Shown here: positions 16,581 to 23,790 of the stretch, piece by piece
Position numbering within the stretch: position 1 is the first letter of the stretch
Layout of the letters: every line of letters begins with the position of its first letter
NCBI GenBank assembly: GCA_003576755.1
Contig: QEVT01000015.1
Coordinates: 1 to 43,621 of the forward strand
Length of the DNA stretch: 43,621 nt
From: a bacterium
GTDB taxonomy: Bacteria > Chloroflexota > Anaerolineae > Epilineales > Epilineaceae
Direction of reading: 5' to 3'
Program-made: the position numbers and the translations under genes
The notes under the pieces: model-generated
Database searches by the model: none
What the model saw: only the letters and a program-made list of their open reading frames with translations
What the model was told of the DNA's origin: nothing

Positions 16581-17173
16581 GCGCCCGGCGCCGCGGTGAT
16601 GTCTAGCCGTAGGCCGGCGTTGACGAACGCGCCCAGCGCCCCGTTGACCATGCGCCGTGCGCCCTCTCCGCTGTAGCGCCGCGCCAATTCGACGGCTTCG
16701 TTGATCGCCACCCGCAGCGGCACCTCTCCGAGACCGATCTCCCACAGCGCGATGCGCAGCACGTTGCGGTCGATCGGCGCCATCTGGTCGACCGGCCACT
16801 CGGGTGCGATCTGGCGGATCGCCTGGTCGAGCCGCTCGCGATGGCCCACCACGCCCCGAATGACGGCCGCGCCGTAATCCGCCTGTTTTCGCAAGCCTCG
16901 CAGCGGGGCCAGCACGTCCGCGACGCGGTTGGCGTCGACGGCGAGCTCGCGGGCCGCGTCGGCGATGTCGATCGCCTCCAGCCCGCTCGCCGCATACCGT
17001 CGGACGAGCGACAGCGCCAGTGGGAGGTCGGCCGGGTCGAGCGTGGCGCGGGCAGCGCCCTCGTACAGATCGACGATCCGCCCCGCCACCACCCAGTCCA
17101 CGGTGTGCGTGCTCTGATCGAGCTCGTACAGCGCCTGAAGCGCCATCTCTCTCGCACGCCGTCGGCCTTTCAT
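16577..17173 (-). CDS. nusB: Transcription antitermination factor NusB
   Basis: This 198-residue protein belongs to the NusB family, which binds boxA RNA with ribosomal protein S10 to prevent early termination in rRNA operons. The N-terminal RRRAREMALQALYELD helix and the C-terminal PIDRNVLRIALWEI, VAINEAVELARRYSGEGA and VNGALGAF segments are characteristic. It is longer than most NusB proteins (about 140-160 residues) because of extra sequence around residues 25-80. The gene starts 6 bases after fabG and its stop codon overlaps the yggS start. Confidence 0.93.
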   Translation of the reverse strand: MKGRRRAREMALQALYELDQSTHTVDWVVAGRIVDLYEGAARATLDPADLPLALSLVRRYAASGLEAIDIADAARELAVDANRVADVLAPLRGLRKQADYGAAVIRGVVGHRERLDQAIRQIAPEWPVDQMAPIDRNVLRIALWEIGLGEVPLRVAINEAVELARRYSGEGARRMVNGALGAFVNAGLRLDITAAPGA

Positions 17174-17179
17174 CGGCGG

Positions 17180-17926
17180 TCAGATGATCATCCCGCCGTC
17201 GACGCGCAAGACCTGTCCGGTGATGAACGAGGCGTCGTCGGAGGCCAGGAAGGCGACTGCGGCGGCGACGTCGTCGCACGTGCCGAGGCGGCCGAGCGGG
17301 GTGAGGCGGCGGACATCGTCGAGAAGGCTGTCCGGGAGGTCGCGTGTCAGGTCGGTGAGCACGTAGCCGGGTGCCACGGCATTGACCGTGATGCCGCGCG
17401 GGCCGACTTCCTTGGCCAGGCTCTTGGTGAAGCCGACGATGCCGGCCTTGGCGGCGGCGTAGTTGGTCTGGCCGGCGTTGCCGCCCAGGCCGGCGATCGA
17501 TGTGATGTTGACGATGCGCCCGGAGCGCTGCCGGACCATCAGCCGGGTCGCGGCGCGCGAGACCACGAACACGCTGCGCAGGTTGGTGGTCAGCACGGTG
17601 TCCCAGTCCTCGTCGCGCATCTTCATCAGGAGCGTGTCGCGCGTCACGCCGGCGTTGTTGACCAAGATGTCGAGGCGCCCGAAGCGATCGATCGCCGCCT
17701 TGACGAGCTGTTCGGCCGCGGTGCCGTCAGCCGCGTCGCCTCCGACGGCGATCGCGTCGCCGCCGGCGGATCGGATGTCCGCCAGCACGGCCTCGGCCGC
17801 AGCGGCGTCGGAACGGTAGTTGACCACGACCTTGGCCCCGTCGGCCGCCAGCCGCGTGGCGATCGCGCGGCCGATGCCGCGCGAGCTTCCGGTGACCAGC
17901 GCCACCTTGTCGGTCAGGTTCCGCAT
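17180..17926 (-). CDS. fabG: 3-oxoacyl-[acyl-carrier-protein] reductase
   Basis: This is a 248-residue NADPH-dependent short-chain dehydrogenase that reduces beta-ketoacyl-ACP in each round of fatty acid elongation. The TGSSRGIG nucleotide motif is at residues 12-19, NNAG at 90-93, and the catalytic set is N115, S143, Y156 and K160 (NYAAAKAG). The C-terminus (SFITGQVLRVDGGMII) is the standard FabG ending. GAGAGG precedes the ATG. The gene lies directly downstream of fabD and 6 bases before nusB. No acpP follows, unlike many fab clusters. Confidence 0.95.
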   Translation of the reverse strand: MRNLTDKVALVTGSSRGIGRAIATRLAADGAKVVVNYRSDAAAAEAVLADIRSAGGDAIAVGGDAADGTAAEQLVKAAIDRFGRLDILVNNAGVTRDTLLMKMRDEDWDTVLTTNLRSVFVVSRAATRLMVRQRSGRIVNITSIAGLGGNAGQTNYAAAKAGIVGFTKSLAKEVGPRGITVNAVAPGYVLTDLTRDLPDSLLDDVRRLTPLGRLGTCDDVAAAVAFLASDDASFITGQVLRVDGGMII

Positions 17927-17972
17927 GCGGCCTCTCGTCGGTCAGGGGAGGATAGGGTCGGGCCCGGTGATG

Positions 17973-18896
17973 TCAGGCGGCTTCATCGTCAGCCGGCGGC
18001 ATGTCGAGGCTGATGACGACCGGGTCGGGGCCGGGCCGCGCGGCGAGGATGCGCTTGACCAGGCCGCACAGGACCTTGCCGGACCCGACCTCGTAGAAGG
18101 TGTCGACTCCCGCGGCGGCCATGGCCTCGATGCTCGCCGTCCATCGGACGGATGCGGTCAATTGGTGGGTGAGCTCGTCGCGGATCGCGCTGGCCGTGCT
18201 GATCGGCGTGGCGGTGATGTTCGCGACGATGGGGATCTGCGCGTCGGAGATCGGGGCCGACTGCACGACGGCCGCGAACCTGTCGGTGACGGATGCCATG
18301 AGCGGCGAATGGGCGGCGATGGTGATCGGCAGCGGCATGATGCGCTTGGCCCCCGCGGCCTTGAGCGCCACCGTGGCCCCGTCGACCCCCTCGAGCGTGC
18401 CCGAGATCACGACCTGGCCCGGGGAGTTGAAGTTCGCCACCTGGACACCGTCGATGGCGGCGCATGCCGCGATGACGGTGTCGTCGTCGAGGCCGAGCAC
18501 GGCCGCCATACGGCCGGGAGCCTGCTCGCCGGCGAGCTTCATCAGCCGCCCGCGCTCACGCACCAGGCGGAGCGCCGCCGGGTAGTCGATGGCACCGGCG
18601 GCGACGAGCGCGCTGTACTCGCCCAGGGAATGGCCGGCCACGTATGCCGGCGACGGCAGCGTGTCCCAAGCCGCGCGCAGGATCGCCACACTGGCAGCCA
18701 GCAGCGCCGGCTGCTGGTTGAAGGTGTCGGCCAGCACGGCCTCGGGGCCGTCCGCCATCACGCGCGGCAGGTCGAAGTCGAGGACGTCCGCCGCCTCGGC
18801 GAGGGCCTTGCGCGCGCAGTCGGACCGCCGGGCCCATGCCGAGGCCATGCCGACATACTGCGACCCCTGGCCGGGGAACAGCCAAGCGGTGCTCAC
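17973..18896 (-). CDS. fabD: Malonyl-CoA:ACP transacylase
   Basis: This 307-residue enzyme moves malonyl groups from CoA to acyl carrier protein. The active-site Ser90 is in GHSLGEY and the catalytic His196 in IAAHSPLM; FPGQGSQ at the N-terminus, NFNSPGQVVISG and YEVGSGKVL near the C-terminus complete the signature. The length is normal. Translation starts at GTG 18896. The gene is 55 bases after rpmF and 46 bases before fabG; plsX, fabH and acpP, which often lie between or beside these genes, are absent here. Confidence 0.96.
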   Translation of the reverse strand: MSTAWLFPGQGSQYVGMASAWARRSDCARKALAEAADVLDFDLPRVMADGPEAVLADTFNQQPALLAASVAILRAAWDTLPSPAYVAGHSLGEYSALVAAGAIDYPAALRLVRERGRLMKLAGEQAPGRMAAVLGLDDDTVIAACAAIDGVQVANFNSPGQVVISGTLEGVDGATVALKAAGAKRIMPLPITIAAHSPLMASVTDRFAAVVQSAPISDAQIPIVANITATPISTASAIRDELTHQLTASVRWTASIEAMAAAGVDTFYEVGSGKVLCGLVKRILAARPGPDPVVISLDMPPADDEAA

Positions 18897-18951
18897 GCCC
18901 GAGCCTCCCGGTCAGTCGCGCGGCGCGGACGGGTAAGCGCCACCGACGCGC

Positions 18952-19140
18952 TCAGTCTTCCTCATCGACCCGCACCACCTGCATGCCCCGATAGGTGCCG
19001 CAGGCAGGGCAGACGTGATGCGGCTGGCGGTACTCGTTGCAGTTTGCGCAGCGCACGATCGCGACCGGGCTGAGCTTGTAGTGCGTGCGGCGCTGTCGCT
19101 TGCGCCGCGGTCCGACCTTGCTCTTGGGTACGGCACCCAT
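18952..19140 (-). CDS. rpmF: 50S ribosomal protein L32
   Basis: This 62-residue ribosomal protein begins with GAVPKSKVGPRRKRQRR and carries a zinc-binding ribbon (CANC at 31-34, CPAC at 44-47), so it is the zinc-containing (C+) form. AGGAGGAG lies a few bases before the start codon. The preceding gene encodes a DUF177 protein, a very common pairing in bacteria. Confidence 0.96.
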   Translation of the reverse strand: MGAVPKSKVGPRRKRQRRTHYKLSPVAIVRCANCNEYRQPHHVCPACGTYRGMQVVRVDEED

Positions 19141-19173
19141 GGCATCTCCTCCTGAGACAGTTGGTTGATTGGG

Positions 19174-19704
19174 TCAGCGTGGCCGCTTGAGGTCGAGAAG
19201 CGCCTGCCAGCGCGGATCGGGCGCCGGCGCGCAGTCGCAGGCCTCGATGTTTCGGTTCCGGCCGCAATGCGGGCACAACCCCGCGCAGTCCGGCCGGCAC
19301 AGCGGATGCATCGGCGCGGCCAACAAGATGTTCTGCCACAGCACGTCCGACAGGTCGAGCATATGGTGGATGTCGATCTCGGTGGCGGCCTCGTCCTCTT
19401 CTTCCGGATCCTTCTCGATGGGCGGGCCGCTCTCGATCGCGACCGTCGGGCGAAAGTGCTCCGTCAGCGCCACGGTCAGCTCGACGTCCGTCGGCTCGAG
19501 ACACCGGGCGCACGGCATGCGCGCCACCGTCGTCAGGCGACCATCGACCAGGATCCCGCCGGGATCCCGGATCAGGCGCAGGACGCCGCGGACCGGAGCC
19601 ACGAGCGCCAGGTCCGGCTCACCGAGCTTGAACGGCTCGTCGACCTCGACGGTCCGTGCCGCACCGGTATTCGACTTGAGCAAGCCTGCCACGTTGTAAC
19701 GCAT
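19174..19704 (-). CDS. DUF177 (YceD-like) protein
   Basis: This 176-residue protein has the CARCLEP motif in its middle and a C-terminal cysteine-rich segment (CRPDCAGLCPHCG followed by CDC) expected of the DUF177/YceD family. Members are encoded next to rpmF and are implicated in 23S rRNA accumulation and large-subunit assembly. An acidic stretch (residues about 98-108, DPEEEDEAAT) lies between the two motifs. AAGGGGG precedes the ATG at 19704. A possible -10 (TATAAA on the minus strand) lies about 70 bases upstream, in an unusually AT-rich patch. Confidence 0.92.
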   Translation of the reverse strand: MRYNVAGLLKSNTGAARTVEVDEPFKLGEPDLALVAPVRGVLRLIRDPGGILVDGRLTTVARMPCARCLEPTDVELTVALTEHFRPTVAIESGPPIEKDPEEEDEAATEIDIHHMLDLSDVLWQNILLAAPMHPLCRPDCAGLCPHCGRNRNIEACDCAPAPDPRWQALLDLKRPR

Positions 19705-19765
19705 GCTGGCGCCCCCTTGGACGAGCGCCGCGCCGGCGCGCCATGCTGGCGGTCGAACGCCAACC

Positions 19766-19778
19766 ATATATTTATACT
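19766..19778 (-). promoter_or_regulatory. Candidate -10 region for DUF177-rpmF-fabDG
   Basis: The minus strand reads AGTATAAATATAT in an otherwise GC-rich region between the coiled-coil gene and the DUF177 gene. It contains a TATAAA hexamer and could start an internal transcript for the ribosomal and fatty-acid genes. Confidence 0.4.
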
Positions 19779-19795
19779 GTCGATCGGAGCCGCGA

Positions 19796-20323
19796 TCAAA
19801 CTCTGCGCGGTGCTTCCCGGGGGCGGTCGGCATCGCCGCCCCGTGGCTCGGCCTTCTCGTCGGCCGGCGTGCCGACCGGGCTGCCGGCCTCGAGGAGGCG
19901 GATCCCGTTGCGCACGGTGCGGTTGAAGCCGTCGAGCTGCGCCGCGATGCGCTGCAGCACCTCGAGCGCGTACGCGTCCGCTTCGCCGCGGATCCGGGCA
20001 GCCTCCTGGTAGGCGTTGCCGAGCACGTCGTTGGCACGCTCCTCGGCTTGACGCAGCACCACGTGCTCCGCGGCCAGCTCGCCGGCCTTCTGCCGGGCGG
20101 CCTCGATCATGGCCTCGGCTTGCGCCTGGGCCGCGGCGAGAAGCGCCTCGCGCTCAGTCTCGATCTGGCGGGCGTTCTTGATCTCCTGCGGCACGCTGAT
20201 GCGCATCTGGTCGATGAGCCGCAGGTACTCGTTCTCGTCGATGACGATCCGTGTGGTCATCGGGACGCGGGTCCCGCGGTCGAGCAGCTCTTCCAGCCGT
20301 TCGATCAGGTACTCGAGGTCGAT
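19796..20323 (-). CDS. Coiled-coil protein (V-type ATPase subunit H-like), probable AUC start
   Basis: This 175-residue cytoplasmic protein has an N-terminal helical segment (DLEYLIERLEELLDRG) and the conserved block IDENEYLRLIDQMRISVPQE. A long Ala/Glu/Gln coiled coil to about residue 125 and a hydrophilic tail follow. Similar proteins are common in Chloroflexota and usually labelled hypothetical or ATPase subunit H-like; from memory, they begin with an MDIxYLIxRLE-type sequence. No ATG, GTG or TTG is in the right place: the first in-frame ATG (20260) deletes the conserved first 21 residues and has no ribosome site, whereas an ATC at 20323 follows AAGGAG by 8 bases. I therefore propose initiation at AUC. 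Its role may be in septum or membrane organisation, by loose analogy with DivIVA; this is speculative. Confidence 0.7.
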   Translation of the reverse strand: MDLEYLIERLEELLDRGTRVPMTTRIVIDENEYLRLIDQMRISVPQEIKNARQIETEREALLAAAQAQAEAMIEAARQKAGELAAEHVVLRQAEERANDVLGNAYQEAARIRGEADAYALEVLQRIAAQLDGFNRTVRNGIRLLEAGSPVGTPADEKAEPRGGDADRPREAPRRV

Positions 20324-20349
20324 GGCGCACGCTCCTTCTGTCTTCGCGG

Positions 20350-20880
20350 TCAGATCATCGGCGCGCGCACGGCGCGTCCGGCAAGGCTGATCTCATGGAC
20401 CTTGGCGACCAGCGCGGCAGCCACCGGGGGGGGGACCAGGCCGCGGACGTCGCCGCCCATGAGCGCCACCTCGCGCACGATGGACGCGCTGACGAACGCA
20501 TGGGCCGGGTCCGAGATGAGCAGCAGCGTCTCGATCTCGGGAGCGAGGTGGCGGTTCATCATGGCCATCTGGCGCTCGAACTCGAAGTCGTCCGCCACGC
20601 GAAGCCCGCGCACGATGGCCTGTGCCCCTTCGGTGCGGGCGAACTCGACCGCCAGGCTGTCGAAAGCCCGTACGCTCGCGTTGGCCACGTGCGCGATCGA
20701 CGCCCGCACGAGCGACACGCGCTCGTCGTCGCTGAAGAGCGGCTGCTTGTTGCTCGACCCGGCATGCGCGTACACGCCGATGACCAGCCGGTCGAACAAC
20801 CGGGCCGCGCGCTCGGCCACGGCGACGTGGCCGTTGGTGATCGGGTCGAAGGTGGCTGGGAATACCGCGATGCTGCTCAT
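20350..20880 (-). CDS. coaD: Phosphopantetheine adenylyltransferase
   Basis: This 176-residue enzyme transfers AMP from ATP to 4'-phosphopantetheine in coenzyme A synthesis. T10 and H18 of ATFDPITNGH form the nucleotidyltransferase active site; AIVRGLRVADDFEFE and the C-terminal VSASIVRE loop bind substrate and ATP. The length is slightly above the usual 160. It is followed after 26 bases by the coiled-coil gene. It has its own TATAAT-like box in the 50-base gap after recG. Confidence 0.95.
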   Translation of the reverse strand: MSSIAVFPATFDPITNGHVAVAERAARLFDRLVIGVYAHAGSSNKQPLFSDDERVSLVRASIAHVANASVRAFDSLAVEFARTEGAQAIVRGLRVADDFEFERQMAMMNRHLAPEIETLLLISDPAHAFVSASIVREVALMGGDVRGLVPPPVAAALVAKVHEISLAGRAVRAPMI

Positions 20881-20901
20881 GGGGTCGGCTGCTGGAAGGG
20901 G

Positions 20902-20910
20902 ATTATATCA
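20902..20910 (-). promoter_or_regulatory. Extended -10 promoter box for coaD operon
   Basis: The minus strand reads TGATATAAT: an extended TG motif, one base, then a perfect TATAAT, 21 bases before the coaD ATG. This is the strongest looking promoter element in the window, between the recG stop and coaD. Confidence 0.6.
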
Positions 20911-20930
20911 GACGGACGACGAGATGCCGC

Positions 20931-23450
20931 TCAGATGCGTCCCGCGCCCGCGCTGAACGCTTCGACCTCGGCGCGGAGGGCGGCGAGGTCGGGGCGCGCG
21001 AGCTCGGGGTCGTCGGCCATCAGCGTTCCGGCCACGCGCTGGGCGCGGGTCAACGGGTCGCCGGGCACCAGCCGCGCGAAGCGGAAGCGGTCGACGATGC
21101 CGGACTGCTGGACACCGAAGTAGTCGCCCGGCCCGCGGGTGGCCAGATCCTTCTCGGCGAGCACGAGCCCGTCGCTGGTCTCGGTCATCAGGCGCAGGCG
21201 CGCCGCCGCCGTCTCGGATGGATCGTGGGCCATGAGGAGGCAGACGCTCTCGGCCGTGCCGCGGCCGACGCGGCCCCGGAGCTGATGGAGCTGCGCCAAT
21301 CCGAAGCGATCGGCGCCGTCGATCAGCATCACCGTGGCGTTCGGCACGTCGACGCCGACCTCGATGACCGTCGTCGACACGAGCACCTGGATCCGGCCGG
21401 CATGGAAGTCCGCCATCACGGCTTCCTTCTCCGCGGGCCGCATTCGGCCGTGAAGGAGGCCGAGCCGAAGGTCGGGGAACACCTCGGTCCGGAGGCGCTC
21501 GTACTCCGCGATCGCGGAAGGGGACGCCAGCCGCTCGGACTCCTCGACCAACGGGCACACGACGTAGGCCTGCTCGGACTGCCCCACCCGGTGACGGATG
21601 TACTGGTAGCCGCGCTCCCGCTCTTGCGGGCCGAGCCAATAGGTCTTGACCGACTGGCGGCCGGGCGGCATCTCGTCGATCACCGACTGGTCGAGGTCGG
21701 CGTTGATGACCTGCGCCAGCGTGCGCGGGATGGGGGTGGCGGTCATGATCAGCATGTGCGGCACGGCCGCGGAGGCCGGCGACGTGCCGGCTTGCAGCTC
21801 GGCTCGCTGCAGCACGCCGAATCGGTGCTGTTCGTCGACGACCGCCAGCCCCAGACGCTCGAACCGGACCGCGTCCTGAATCACGGCGTGGGTGCCGACG
21901 ACGATGTCGATCTTCCCGGCGGCCAGCGCGGCCGCCACGGCTGCCTTGTCGCCGGCCTTCATGCCGCCGACCAGCCGCGCCAGGCGGTGACCGCCCGTGT
22001 CCGGGGACGCCGGGTCGTATGCGGTGAAGCCGTCGGCGGCGAGCAGCCTGCACAGATTGGCGAAGTGCTGCTCGGCCAGGATCTCGGTGGGCGCCATGAG
22101 GGCGGCCTGGTGGCCCGCCCCGACGCACATGGCCATGGCCGCACCGGCGACGGCGGTCTTCCCGCAGCCGACGTCGCCTTGGAGCAGCCGGCTCATCGGT
22201 TCCGACCGGGAAAGGTCGGCCGCGATCTCGTCGATGACGCGCACCTGGGCGCCGGTCAGCGTGAACGGGAGCGCCGCGACGAAGGCGTCGAGGGCGGGCC
22301 GGCCGTTCGAGAGGTCGATCCCGGGCCGCGCACGGGCGGTTCGCCGACGGCGCATCAGCCAGAGCTGCAGGACGAGGAGCTCGTCGAACGCCAGACGTGC
22401 GCGCGCGGCGTCGAGCGCCGCGGCGTGCTCCGGGAAGTGCAGGTCGCGCAGCGCGGCGGGCAGCGCGACGACGCCGGCGCGCTGCCGGAGGTCGCGCGGC
22501 AGCGGGTCCTCGACGTGCGGCGCCCACTCGTCCACGGTCTGCTTGATCTGACGGCGCAGCCAGCGCTGCGTCACGCCCTGCGTCAGCGGGTAGATCGGCA
22601 CGAGGCGGCCGGTGTGCACCAGGTCGCGCTCGAGGCGTTCCCACTCGGGCGCGCGGAAGACCAGCCGCCCGGCCCACACGTCGACCTTGCCGCTGACGAC
22701 CAGCTGATCACCGATCGAGAACTCGCGCTCGAGGTAGGGCTGGTTGAAGAACGTGCACTGGACGTTGGCGGTGGTGTCCGACACGACCACCGTCAGCATG
22801 TGGCGGTTGCCGGCCGGGATGCGTCGCTTCTTGACGTCCCATACGGTGCCGACGACCGTGGCGTCCTCACCCGGGCGGAGCTGGTTGATGCGCGACAGCC
22901 GGCTGAAGTCCCGGTATCGGCTCGGCGCGTGGTAGAGGAGGTCGCGCACGGTGCGGATGCCGAGCACGGCCAGGTGCTCGGCCTGGCGCGGCCCGATGCC
23001 GCGCAGGATCGTCACGGCGTCGTCGAGGCGCTCGGCGGAGGCCCGTGCGCCCGGCCGACTGCCTGGATCGGCAGCGGTCCGCGCCCAGGCGCCCGAGCGC
23101 TTGCGCTGGGCGCCGGATCCGCGAGGCTCGGCGTCGCCGGCGACCGTGGCCGGGCCAGCGTCGGGCGTGTTCGTCCCGGCGGCTGGCGCTTGCGCCGGCA
23201 TCGGCCGACCCCGACCGACGAGCCTGCGCACGGCGTCGATGCGGGCGGCGCGATCCGCGGCGTCCAGGTTGGCGTAGCCCGCAAGGGTGCCGGCGACGGC
23301 ATCCACTGCATCCTCGGCGAGGCCGGGGCCGGGTTGCGCCCGCCAACGGGCCACGAAGCCTTCCAGCCCGCCGATCACGGCACGGTCGGCAAATCCCTGG
23401 CGGGCCTCGAGATCGAGGATCTTCAGAAGCTGGTCGACGGGCGACGTCAT
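20931..23450 (-). CDS. recG: ATP-dependent DNA helicase RecG
   Basis: This 839-residue superfamily 2 helicase reverses stalled replication forks and processes Holliday junctions. An N-terminal helical region (1-75) is joined by an Ala/Pro/Gly/Arg-rich linker (about 76-140) to the RecG wedge domain (ILRGIGPRQAEHLAVLGI, then the OB-fold from FSRLSRINQLRPGEDATVVG). The helicase core has Walker A GDVGCGKT near residue 425, APTEILAEQH, DEQHRFGV (motif II) near 540, MTATPIPRTLA, and LHGRMRPAEKEAVM with STTVIEVGVDVPNA and QLRGRVGRG. The protein is longer than Escherichia coli RecG (693) because of the N-terminal extension, as in other RecGs with an extra helical domain. It is the most upstream gene of this minus-strand block. 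Confidence 0.96.
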   Translation of the reverse strand: MTSPVDQLLKILDLEARQGFADRAVIGGLEGFVARWRAQPGPGLAEDAVDAVAGTLAGYANLDAADRAARIDAVRRLVGRGRPMPAQAPAAGTNTPDAGPATVAGDAEPRGSGAQRKRSGAWARTAADPGSRPGARASAERLDDAVTILRGIGPRQAEHLAVLGIRTVRDLLYHAPSRYRDFSRLSRINQLRPGEDATVVGTVWDVKKRRIPAGNRHMLTVVVSDTTANVQCTFFNQPYLEREFSIGDQLVVSGKVDVWAGRLVFRAPEWERLERDLVHTGRLVPIYPLTQGVTQRWLRRQIKQTVDEWAPHVEDPLPRDLRQRAGVVALPAALRDLHFPEHAAALDAARARLAFDELLVLQLWLMRRRRTARARPGIDLSNGRPALDAFVAALPFTLTGAQVRVIDEIAADLSRSEPMSRLLQGDVGCGKTAVAGAAMAMCVGAGHQAALMAPTEILAEQHFANLCRLLAADGFTAYDPASPDTGGHRLARLVGGMKAGDKAAVAAALAAGKIDIVVGTHAVIQDAVRFERLGLAVVDEQHRFGVLQRAELQAGTSPASAAVPHMLIMTATPIPRTLAQVINADLDQSVIDEMPPGRQSVKTYWLGPQERERGYQYIRHRVGQSEQAYVVCPLVEESERLASPSAIAEYERLRTEVFPDLRLGLLHGRMRPAEKEAVMADFHAGRIQVLVSTTVIEVGVDVPNATVMLIDGADRFGLAQLHQLRGRVGRGTAESVCLLMAHDPSETAAARLRLMTETSDGLVLAEKDLATRGPGDYFGVQQSGIVDRFRFARLVPGDPLTRAQRVAGTLMADDPELARPDLAALRAEVEAFSAGAGRI

Positions 23451-23790
23451 GGACGGACACGATAGCCACGCGGGGGTGGCGAGTCAACCCCGCGCGAGGA
23501 CGCGGCGACACCCGACGGCGCGCTGATTTTGCGACGACCAGTATCCTGGGGGCCGTTTTCTCGTTTTAAACATCCGGGCACTTAAGCGTCGCTTAATGTG
23601 TTCCGTTCGGCGGTTGCTGGGCAGCGGGGGTCACCCGCAGCCGCGATTGGCGATTTGGACGACACTGGACGCTCGAGTTGGTCGGAAGCGTGGCGCGGCA
23701 TGCTGCGCGCCGCCGCCGGTCATGACCAACAGCAGCCACGGACGCACGTGCCGGGGGCGTGGCGCGGCTCTGACGGCAGGGGGAAGCCAG
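23451..23790. other. Intergenic region upstream of the giant-protein operon
   Basis: This 340-base region lies between the divergent recG and the beta-helix gene. The stretch 23,525-23,600 is markedly AT-rich compared with its surroundings and contains a perfect palindrome at 23582-23596. The remainder (23,600-23,790) is GC-rich. The beta-helix frame is open back to 23596 but has no signal-peptide-like sequence there, so it is probably leader; an in-frame ATG at 23722 is a possible longer start. Confidence 0.5.
23582..23596. promoter_or_regulatory. Perfect 15-base palindrome, candidate operator
   Basis: TTAAGCG-T-CGCTTAA has 7-base arms and a one-base centre and lies in the AT-rich island about 195 bases before the proposed start of the giant-protein operon and 130 bases from recG. 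A well-defined operator for a dimeric regulator is the simplest reading. Confidence 0.45.
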
